Shown piece by piece: positions 16,440 to 23,139 of a DNA stretch of 39,898 nt. The notes under the pieces were generated by a model that was not told the DNA's origin, did not search any database, and saw only the letters and a program-made list of their open reading frames with translations. A program made the position numbers and the translations under genes. The stretch's first letter is position 1; the number at the start of each line of letters is the position of its first letter. Source of the DNA: Candidatus Obscuribacterales bacterium (GTDB lineage: Bacteria > Cyanobacteriota > Vampirovibrionia > Obscuribacterales > Obscuribacteraceae); assembly GCA_019746975.1 (NCBI GenBank), contig JAIERK010000137.1, positions 1 through 39,898 of the forward strand, read 5' to 3'.

Positions 16440-19073
16440 ATGATGAAGTGGATATTGGCGAATAGACTTGGTCCATCTAAATTGACCATGGGATTGATAG
16501 CATCAAGCGGCGCATTATCATTGATGCTCGGCAACGCGATGACGATGAATACTTGGGCGGCGAGCACCAGTCCGCCATCGCGGCAAACTGCTGAAGACAA
16601 CTCCGCCAACAGTTTCAAAGGCGAAGGCTCAGGGCAATTGGTGGCGATGCTGTCTTCAGGGCAATCGCTGGGCCAGTGCCCACTGAAACATACTAGCGTC
16701 GATGTAAAAGTATCGGGCTATGTTTCCAGAGTAACTGTAAAACAGACCTTCCATAACCCGTTCGAAAAGAAGATCGAAGCCGTATACACCTTTCCCCTTT
16801 CTGACACGGGAGCGGTGGACGACATGGTGATGAAGATTGGCGCTCGCACCATCCACGGTACCATTAAGAAACGGGAAGAGGCTCGTGAAATTTATGAAAA
16901 CGCGAAAGCGCACGGGCATGTAGCGTCTCTACTGGATCAAGAAAGACCGAACATCTTCACTCAATCTGTCGCCAACATCGAACCCGGCAAAGAGATCGAG
17001 ATAACTTTGCAATATATAGATCTGCTTCCGTTCGAAGATGGCAAATATACATTCGCATTTCCAACGGTAGTCGGACCCAGATTTAATCCGGGTGGCGCAA
17101 CAGGAAAGCAGGGAACAGGCTGGTCTCCCGATACTACAATCGTCCCGGACGCCTCCAAAATCACACCGCCAGTGACACCAGAAGGGACACGCTCCGGACA
17201 TGACATTTCCATCAGAGTTCGAATTGATGGTGGTGTCCCGATCAGCAATATTCGATCGGCGCTCCACGGAATCAACATCACCAGTCAGACCGAACGAGGG
17301 GCCGATGTGGCTCTCGCCACCAAGTCCACTATTCCCAACCGAGACTTTGTTCTCAAATGGGATGTCGCCGGTGACTCAGTTAAGAGTGGCTATTTGACTT
17401 ACAAGGACCCCAATTCGAAATCGGGATTCTTTACCGTCATGCTTCTTCCGCCAAAGAAAGTAACAACGGAAAACGTTGCACCCAAAGAAATGATTTTTCT
17501 GATCGACTGCTCCGGTAGCCAATCGGGACCGCCGCTCGACAAGGCGAAGGAAACTCTAACGTACATCATCGATCACATGAATCCCAACGATTCATTCCAG
17601 ATCATTTCATTCAACAGTACGAGCACGTCTTTGTTTCCGCGACCAAGAAAAGTTTCGGAGGAGATGAAACAGGAAGCGAAGCGATACATCAAGAGCTTGT
17701 CTGCCAACGGTGGCACCTGGATGGGTCCTGCTGTGGAAGCCGTATTCGACCAGCCGCCGGATGTCAATCGCCTGAGGATTGTCACCTTCATGACCGACGG
17801 ATACGTCGGCAACGACATGGAAATCCTCGGATTGATCAAGAAGAAGAGAGCGAAATCGAGATGGTTTTCCTTTGGCACCGGCAATAGTGTCAATCGATTC
17901 CTTATCGACGGGATCGCCAAAGAAGGCGGTGGTGAGTCGGAATTTGTCCTGCTCAACACTTCGGGCGAAGAGGTCGGAAAGAAATTCTATCAGCGCATAG
18001 CTTCGCCGGTCCTGACAGATGTCGATGTTGCAGTCGAAGGAGTGGAAGCCAAAGAAATCTATCCAAAAGACATCTCCGATGTTTGGGCTCAAAAGCCACT
18101 CTACATCAAGGGTCGATACACCCACGCAGGAGCCGGCACCATCACACTTACCGGCTTCAGCGCCGGACATCCGTACAAAGAGACACTCAATGTCAACTTC
18201 CCGGAATCGAATAGCGCCAATCCCGGAATCGCCTCAATCTGGGCTCGCGCAAAGGTCGACAGGCTAATGTCGGAAGACTGGTTCGGTGCACAGCAAGGAA
18301 ATCCGAACAAAGAGATCAAAGACGAAATCGTAAAAACTGCTCTCGACCATCACATCATGACTCAATACACTTCGTTTGTCGCAGTAGACACTTCGAAAGT
18401 CACAAAAGGTGGTGAGGCAACTACCAAGCCGGTAGAAGTCGAGATGCCTGATGGCGTAAGTCGCGAAGGTGTCTTCGGTCAGAGCACGAATGTGAGGGGC
18501 ACCTTCATGTCGCAACGAAGGAGCGGCGGCGGATTACATAGTCCCGGCACATTCAAGTCGTCTATGAATCAATCCTACGCCACGTCCTCGGGAGGATCCG
18601 GGGGCTTCGTGACAGGCGCACCAGCACCGGCAGCACCATCGATCTCATTAGTCTCAAAGGGCAAACATTTCGACGCCATAGCAACACCAAGACCTCAGGA
18701 AGCGCAAGTTCGCAAACAGGTGGGTGACACCAACAGCTTCTCAGTCGAGAAAAAGGAATCCGACAAGGATGAAGAGTCCGGCTTCGTGTCGAAACTAGAT
18801 CCTACCCTACGCAATCTGGAGATGCGCTTCAAGACCAGAGGACCAAAGCTCGATGGATTGAGCATCAAAGACGGTAAGGTGGCAATCAAAGTGACGATAA
18901 GCGACGAAAGCAAATCGCTTCTGGCGGAATTGCGCAAAGCCGGTCTGGAAGACCTTTCCAGTGTCAACGTCGAAGGCAGCAAGTTCACTTTGACCGGAAG
19001 AATCAGCATCAAGAAACTTGTTGAACTCCTGAAGTTACCTCAGATAGTCTTCATAGCTCCAGCACAGTTATAG
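16440..19073 (+). CDS. Secreted VIT and von Willebrand factor A domain protein
   Basis: This 877-aa protein combines a VIT domain (about 65-200) with a vWA domain (about 350-525). The VIT domain shows HTSVDVKVSGYVSRVTVKQT, AVYTFPLSDTGAV and the REEAREIYENAKAHGHVASL block. The MIDAS site is D356-x-S358-x-S360 (FLIDCSGSQSG), with further metal-site residues in GGTWMGPA and FMTDGYVGND. A hydrophobic N-terminal stretch (about 14-40) acts as a signal peptide, so it is likely exported or surface-exposed and binds ligands through divalent cations. About 150 residues near the C terminus (680-780) are rich in Gly, Ser and Ala. A small C-terminal domain follows, with repeats of the type LSIKDGKVAIKVTI. 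GAGG before the ATG supports the start. Targets are unknown. Confidence 0.9.
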   Translation: MMKWILANRLGPSKLTMGLIASSGALSLMLGNAMTMNTWAASTSPPSRQTAEDNSANSFKGEGSGQLVAMLSSGQSLGQCPLKHTSVDVKVSGYVSRVTVKQTFHNPFEKKIEAVYTFPLSDTGAVDDMVMKIGARTIHGTIKKREEAREIYENAKAHGHVASLLDQERPNIFTQSVANIEPGKEIEITLQYIDLLPFEDGKYTFAFPTVVGPRFNPGGATGKQGTGWSPDTTIVPDASKITPPVTPEGTRSGHDISIRVRIDGGVPISNIRSALHGINITSQTERGADVALATKSTIPNRDFVLKWDVAGDSVKSGYLTYKDPNSKSGFFTVMLLPPKKVTTENVAPKEMIFLIDCSGSQSGPPLDKAKETLTYIIDHMNPNDSFQIISFNSTSTSLFPRPRKVSEEMKQEAKRYIKSLSANGGTWMGPAVEAVFDQPPDVNRLRIVTFMTDGYVGNDMEILGLIKKKRAKSRWFSFGTGNSVNRFLIDGIAKEGGGESEFVLLNTSGEEVGKKFYQRIASPVLTDVDVAVEGVEAKEIYPKDISDVWAQKPLYIKGRYTHAGAGTITLTGFSAGHPYKETLNVNFPESNSANPGIASIWARAKVDRLMSEDWFGAQQGNPNKEIKDEIVKTALDHHIMTQYTSFVAVDTSKVTKGGEATTKPVEVEMPDGVSREGVFGQSTNVRGTFMSQRRSGGGLHSPGTFKSSMNQSYATSSGGSGGFVTGAPAPAAPSISLVSKGKHFDAIATPRPQEAQVRKQVGDTNSFSVEKKESDKDEESGFVSKLDPTLRNLEMRFKTRGPKLDGLSIKDGKVAIKVTISDESKSLLAELRKAGLEDLSSVNVEGSKFTLTGRISIKKLVELLKLPQIVFIAPAQL

Positions 19074-19104
19074 ACTGGGTCCGACTCGGGCACACGCGAA
19101 AGAC

Positions 19105-19131
19105 GGGGCGGGGACGCCCCTTCTTTTTTTT
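19105..19131 (+). terminator. Intrinsic terminator of the VIT/vWA gene
   Basis: GGGGCG (19105-19110) and CGCCCC (19115-19120) form a six-pair GC stem with a four-base loop, followed by TTC and a run of Ts. Confidence 0.85.
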
Positions 19132-19280
19132 GCCGATTATCCATCAAGCCGAAATGGCATGCGAAGCGCGTTTCCGCATGGTTAGTATCGAAGTCCAACC
19201 GACTCGGATCGTCATGAGCTTGGCGTAGAAGTCGGCGAGACGCCGGCGGTACCAGTGCTTTGCCTCTGTGTGCGCGTCTT

Positions 19281-19385
19281 TTCGAAGACTCGACCGGGTT
19301 TGCACTCGCGTTTATCGACTACTGGATCCGGGTTCGAGCTCGCATTTTTCAAAGACTCGACCGGTGTTCGAACTCGTCGGGAAGC
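19281..19385. repeat. Three degenerate ~33-bp direct repeats
   Basis: Copies begin near 19288, 19321 and 19355, each an ACT followed by a (C/G)GA(C/T)CCGG block and then a TCGNNCTCG-type block. The stretch 19132-19408 holds no convincing gene. A short match to a core seen elsewhere in the window (GACGCCGGCGGTACCAG, about 19240-19256) lies just upstream. Confidence 0.5.
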
Positions 19386-19408
19386 TATACGGATGCGGCG
19401 GTCCAGCG

Positions 19409-19873
19409 CTACTTCGATTTCTTTTTCACTGACGATGTAGTCTTCGAATGTGTGGCTTTGGATGATCGTTTAGCCGTTCTCTTTCTGGATGAGCTTGGCG
19501 TGCCGCCTTCAGTCCAGTGCTGTGTCTCGCCGCCATCCCAAGTTTCAATTGAACCATCGGAGTTGCGTCTCACCGTCGTCCCATCTGAGTATTTCTTCTC
19601 GTAAGGACTGGTCCCCGGACGATAATGAATTCGTCCGTCGCCCTGTTGAGTGTAGGTTTCCGAACCGCCACCACCGTCGTCCGCTTGCGCGGCATCGCCG
19701 GCATCGTAGGCATCGACCGTACCGTCAGCATTCTTTTGCACTGTGACACCTTCATCGGTTTCTTTTGACTGACAAAAACCTGGAGAAGTCACAAGACTGG
19801 ATATAAGGAACGAGGAAAAAAGAGCAATTGACAGTGCAAAACGCGCAAAGCGTTGTCCTTTGGTTTGGGGCAT
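19409..19873 (-). CDS. Small secreted protein with duplicated DGT/DGS motif
   Basis: No family is recognised. The 154-aa product has a signal peptide, basic MPQTKGQRFARF then a hydrophobic stretch ALSIALFSSFLISSLV, with probable cleavage near GFCQS. The mature part carries two related units, VTVQKNADGTVDAYDAG and TTVRRNSDGSIETWDGG, each followed by an acidic or Gly/Glu-rich segment, and a basic Lys/Ser/Thr-rich tail. The repeated units look like short beta hairpins. AGG seven bases before the ATG is a modest ribosome site. It is flanked by repeat-rich DNA on both sides and has no obvious operon partner. Confidence 0.7.
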   Translation of the reverse strand: MPQTKGQRFARFALSIALFSSFLISSLVTSPGFCQSKETDEGVTVQKNADGTVDAYDAGDAAQADDGGGGSETYTQQGDGRIHYRPGTSPYEKKYSDGTTVRRNSDGSIETWDGGETQHWTEGGTPSSSRKRTAKRSSKATHSKTTSSVKKKSK

Positions 19874-19990
19874 GTTTGAACCTACTAATCGGGGGGAGGT
19901 AAACCCAGCTCGCTAATTGACTATAACCTCCCGATTCTCCATTGACAACCCCCAATATCAAGAATTTCCGGGGCCCTGGCTCAAATTCAA

Positions 19991-20051
19991 GAACAATTGA
20001 TTTATTGGGGTCCTTTGGGCAGAACAAGTGATTTGTTAGGTCTTTTGGCAA
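19991..20051. repeat. Two tandem 31-bp direct repeats
   Basis: GAACAATTGATTTATTGGGG (19991) and GAACAAGTGATTTGTTAGG (20022) start two adjacent copies, each ending in TC(C/T)TTTGG. Identity is about 80 percent by eye. Confidence 0.6.
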
Positions 20052-20123
20052 GCCATGCCTCGGACGGCATAAATCGTGGGGGCGAACTATTCCCTCCGAG
20101 GAATTATTTTCGAGCATTCTCGT

Positions 20124-20146
20124 AATTATTCCGCTGAGGAATAATT
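20124..20146. repeat. Perfect 9-bp inverted repeat
   Basis: AATTATTCC-GCTGA-GGAATAATT forms a perfect palindromic hairpin. Related CGAGGAATTATT and ATTCCTCCG fragments lie just to either side (about 20096-20170), so it is part of a repeat cluster. Confidence 0.6.
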
Positions 20147-20174
20147 GAGGCTTCCCAAATATTCCTCCGGAAGA

Positions 20175-20298
20175 CTATCGGCTCGAATTCCTGCGAACAG
20201 GTCCGAGCTCCGAGCTCCGACACACATACTACCGCCTCGGAATTCGCAGATTCGCTCCTACTCACAACCTATCGGCGCGGATTCGTGCGAATACGCGC
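20175..20298. repeat. Pair of ~30-bp direct repeats spaced 94 bp
   Basis: CTATCGGCTCGAATTCCTGCGAA (20175) recurs as CTATCGGCGCGGATTCGTGCGAA (20269). Between them is a short tandem GAGCTCC-GAGCTCC. The whole stretch 19874-20343 holds only repeats and no supported gene. Confidence 0.5.
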
Positions 20299-20343
20299 CA
20301 ACATGTCACCACAGGCGATACCAGTAAAAACCGAACCGTCCAA

Positions 20344-21117
20344 TTACTTGATAAGCTTATCCAGCATTTGAAGAACACGCGTGTCTTCTGGATCGTACTT
20401 TAGTGCCTGACTTAGGACGGCACTCGCTTCGGCATTCTTTCCTTGCATTTGCAGAACTCGGCCAAGATTGTAGAGTGCGTTTTCATAGTCGACGCGAAGA
20501 GCAATTGCTTCGTTGTATTGCTTCACTGCTTCATCTAACTTACCAGCAGCAGCAAGCGCATTGCCGTAGACAACTCTGTAGATAGGCGACTTGCCGTCAA
20601 TAGCTACAGCGCGCTCCGCCTCTTTCACGGCCTCCTCGACACGTTTCGTATCCAACAACACAACGCTCAGATTGGAATGTCCCCATGGAATCGTGTCGTC
20701 GAGCTCGACTGCTTTGCGAAGCTCTTTCTCAGCTTCTTTGAGATTCTCGTGTTGACGTAATGCCCAGCCGAGATCGTTGTGTGCGTCTGCACTGTTCGGG
20801 TTATCTTCTACGCGCTTACGAGCGGTTTTGATAGATGGAGAGCCTTGCGCCGACTGTCTCCAATTACCCTGACGACCATCGCCGTTACTCTTTTTCTCTT
20901 TCTCGGACTTCCTATCGCTGTCTGCGGCGTCGCTCTTGCTGCCAGAATCGTTTTTGGTGCTCGCAGCAGCCGTTTCAGCGGACTTCGTGCTTCCTACTTC
21001 AGGAGCTTTACTTTCGGCGCTCTGTGATTTCTCTTCGGAGAAAGCCGTGCCAGGCATAATTACGCACACAGTCAATGCCAACACAGCACTAATGCCAATA
21101 CGACCAGTCAAATTCAT
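20344..21117 (-). CDS. Exported TPR-repeat protein
   Basis: The 257-aa product starts with a signal peptide, MNLTGRIGISAVLALTVCVIMPGTAFSEE, with cleavage expected after AFS. A low-complexity charged region rich in Ser, Lys, Glu and Asp follows (about 28-85), then four or so tetratricopeptide repeats. These contain phrases such as NSADAHNDLGWALRQHENLKE and YENALYNLGRVLQMQGKNAE. It is probably periplasmic and may assemble protein complexes; partners are unknown. The frame is open to 21153, but GAGGGGGG four bases before the ATG at 21117 and the signal peptide decide the start. It lies 55 bp downstream of the two small membrane genes on the same strand and may share their transcript. Confidence 0.82.
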   Translation of the reverse strand: MNLTGRIGISAVLALTVCVIMPGTAFSEEKSQSAESKAPEVGSTKSAETAAASTKNDSGSKSDAADSDRKSEKEKKSNGDGRQGNWRQSAQGSPSIKTARKRVEDNPNSADAHNDLGWALRQHENLKEAEKELRKAVELDDTIPWGHSNLSVVLLDTKRVEEAVKEAERAVAIDGKSPIYRVVYGNALAAAGKLDEAVKQYNEAIALRVDYENALYNLGRVLQMQGKNAEASAVLSQALKYDPEDTRVLQMLDKLIK

Positions 21118-21172
21118 TGCGCCCCCCTCAGAGATCACAGCAAGTCTACGCAAAAGACCTTGATAGTTTACC

Positions 21173-21355
21173 TCAGCCTGGCGGGCCGGTAAAAGACCAG
21201 ACCATTAGGGTGAGACCAACAGCAACGATTCCTAATCCAAATATTGATGATTCCAAAACATTCTTGGCATCATCAAAAGCCTGATAGGTCAAAGCGCCAC
21301 CGCCATAAACAAATATGGCGCCCATGACAAACATGATAATGCTTTCCACTACCAT
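21173..21355 (-). CDS. Small two-helix membrane protein (60 aa)
   Basis: No family is recognised. The product is almost entirely two hydrophobic helices (about 5-24, IIMFVMGAIFVYGGGALTYQ, and 37-56, SIFGLGIVAVGLTLMVWSF) joined by a short acidic loop, QAFDDAKNVLES. Glycine-rich packing motifs (GGGAL, GLGIVAVG) suggest helix-helix association. Its ribosome site AAGGAG is formed by the last codons of the upstream 131-aa gene, only eight bases away, so the two are cotranscribed and probably coupled. The pairing with a second small membrane protein suggests a membrane complex (inference). Confidence 0.75.
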   Translation of the reverse strand: MVVESIIMFVMGAIFVYGGGALTYQAFDDAKNVLESSIFGLGIVAVGLTLMVWSFTGPPG

Positions 21356-21363
21356 GTTCGTTG

Positions 21364-21759
21364 TTACTCCTTCTGTTCGCGTCGCTTCGGCGGCAAGCTA
21401 AAAAGCAATGCAGCCGCTATGAGAGCGAAGACTATTGCGACGCCGAGAAGAAATCGGTCAACCACATACTTGTCATGGGCAATTTGCTGATCTTCGAGAA
21501 TTTCGGTGACGGATGCTGATTCAGCATCTTCGGCAGCCGCGCCGGCTGAGACTTCTCCGCTCGTCGACGTGCCCGCTGGAGCGGTCGCGGGAGCTGCCTC
21601 AGAAGTTCCTTCCTGTGCTTGTTGTTGATCGGTAGCGCTTTCAGCCTGAGCAATCAGCAAAGCGTTATCGGAGGCCAGAGCCACGTCGGCTCTCATCGTC
21701 GCGCCGGCAACACTGATGGAAAAGGTGATTGCGGTTGCTATTACGACCTCTTTTAACAT
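21364..21759 (-). CDS. Small exported protein with C-terminal membrane anchor
   Basis: No family is recognised. The 131-aa protein has a signal peptide (LKEVVIATAITFSISVAGA, cleavage probably near ALA) and a low-complexity Ala/Glu/Gln/Ser/Thr-rich middle (about 35-85). A helix at 88-100 is followed by one C-terminal membrane helix (FLLGVAIVFALIAAALLFSL) and a basic tail, PPKRREQKE. Topology is therefore an exported N-terminal part and a cytosolic C-terminal tail. AGGGAG five bases before the ATG is a strong ribosome site. The gene leads a compact unit with the 60-aa membrane protein, and lies 65 bp after the radical SAM gene on the same strand. Confidence 0.75.
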   Translation of the reverse strand: MLKEVVIATAITFSISVAGATMRADVALASDNALLIAQAESATDQQQAQEGTSEAAPATAPAGTSTSGEVSAGAAAEDAESASVTEILEDQQIAHDKYVVDRFLLGVAIVFALIAAALLFSLPPKRREQKE

Positions 21760-21824
21760 CTATACTCCCTCTAACGGCCCATTATCATTTTAGGGCCTGT
21801 TTCATTGCAACGATACCATTTGAA

Positions 21825-22949
21825 TCAACGCGCTGGGCCGCCGAAAGAAAGCGGCAACCGCTTTCGCCCCCAATTGCCTCGTTCGTTTTCAAACAAACCA
21901 GCGACTCCACATTCACATTTGCTACATCTGCCGTCCTTGATGCCATACTTGCCAAGCTCGTACCAGTTGCGTTCAATGAGAAGTTCGCCACAAGAAGGGC
22001 AGTACGTACTTTGATGTTTGACATCATCGACATTGCCGACATAAACATACTTCAGACCGGTTTTTTTAGCGATTTCTCGCGCCCTGAGCAATGTCGAAGG
22101 AGGCGTAGGCGGTCTGTGCATGAGCTTAAAGTCCGGATGAAATGCGGTGAAATGCAAAGGCACATCATCGCCCAGATTCTCCGCTATCCAGTCGCACATG
22201 CGCGTAATCTCCTCGACTGAATCGTTTTCCTCCGGAATTACCAGATTAGTGATCTCGAACCAGACATCGCTCTCATGCTTCAACCACTTTAATGTGTCAA
22301 GCACCGGCTCAAGATGAGAGAGGGTAAGACGCTGATAGAACTGCTCTGTGAACGCCTTCAAATCGACGTTGGCTGCATCCATCACAGAGTAGAATTCCGA
22401 GCGCGCCTCTGGAGTGATATATCCGGCTGTCACGGCCACAGCCTTCAGACCGAGTTGATGACAGGCTTTTGCTGTATCAATCGCGTATTCAGCCCATACG
22501 ACCGGATCGTTGTATGTAAAAGCGACGCTGCGACAACCGAGCCTCTGAGCCGCGAGGGCAATATTTTCAGGTGTAGCTTTTTCGCTTAGTCGCTCGATTT
22601 CTCGCGACTTGCTAATGTCCCAATTTTGGCAAAAGCGGCACCCGAGATTACATCCGGCAGTTCCAAAAGACAGGATACTTGTACCGGGCAAAAAATGATT
22701 GAGCGGTTTTTTCTCAATCGGGTCAATACAAAAACCCGTACTTCTGCCATAACTGGTCAGGTACATATGACCATCGATGTTTTGCCTGATGAAGCAAAAG
22801 CCCCGGTCGCCATCCTTAAGAACGCAGGCACGAGGACAAAGATCACAATGCAGCTTACCGTCTTCGACGACATGAAAGTACCTTCCTTCCACAGTAAAAG
22901 GAAGGTCACTCGGGTCGACCAGATGGCTTATGTCTTTCTTGGCAGTCAT
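21825..22949 (-). CDS. amrS: AmrS-type radical SAM enzyme (AmmeMemoRadiSam system)
   Basis: The 374-aa protein is a radical S-adenosylmethionine enzyme with the cluster-binding motif C100-NLG-C104-RF-C107. It has an N-terminal Cys set (C35, C38, C42, C52 in CDLCPRAC...GFC) and a C-terminal zinc-ribbon-like set (C317, C320, C342, C345). This layout and the phrases GRSTGFCIDPIEKKPLNHFLPGT and FTYNDPVVWAEY fit AmrS, often annotated as a pyruvate-formate-lyase-activating enzyme homologue. In other genomes it occurs with AMMECR1-like and MEMO-like proteins; the biochemical role is not settled. Neither partner is in the window. GAGGT eight bases before the ATG supports the start. It diverges from the 726-aa orphan gene. 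Confidence 0.9.
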   Translation of the reverse strand: MTAKKDISHLVDPSDLPFTVEGRYFHVVEDGKLHCDLCPRACVLKDGDRGFCFIRQNIDGHMYLTSYGRSTGFCIDPIEKKPLNHFLPGTSILSFGTAGCNLGCRFCQNWDISKSREIERLSEKATPENIALAAQRLGCRSVAFTYNDPVVWAEYAIDTAKACHQLGLKAVAVTAGYITPEARSEFYSVMDAANVDLKAFTEQFYQRLTLSHLEPVLDTLKWLKHESDVWFEITNLVIPEENDSVEEITRMCDWIAENLGDDVPLHFTAFHPDFKLMHRPPTPPSTLLRAREIAKKTGLKYVYVGNVDDVKHQSTYCPSCGELLIERNWYELGKYGIKDGRCSKCECGVAGLFENERGNWGRKRLPLSFGGPAR

Positions 22950-23139
22950 GGTCGGAACCTCGGATTTTTAAGCATTTCGGGCGCTTGCGATTTCGATACC
23001 TTCAGTATATCGAGGCGCTCCAAAGATTCGATTGTAAGTTAGCCGAGATATCACAAGTATTTTCTCAAATTTTTTTGTCCAAAAAAACTATCAAGAGTAT
23101 AGAAATGCATTAGCGTGGCAAAAAATTGGGATTTGCATC

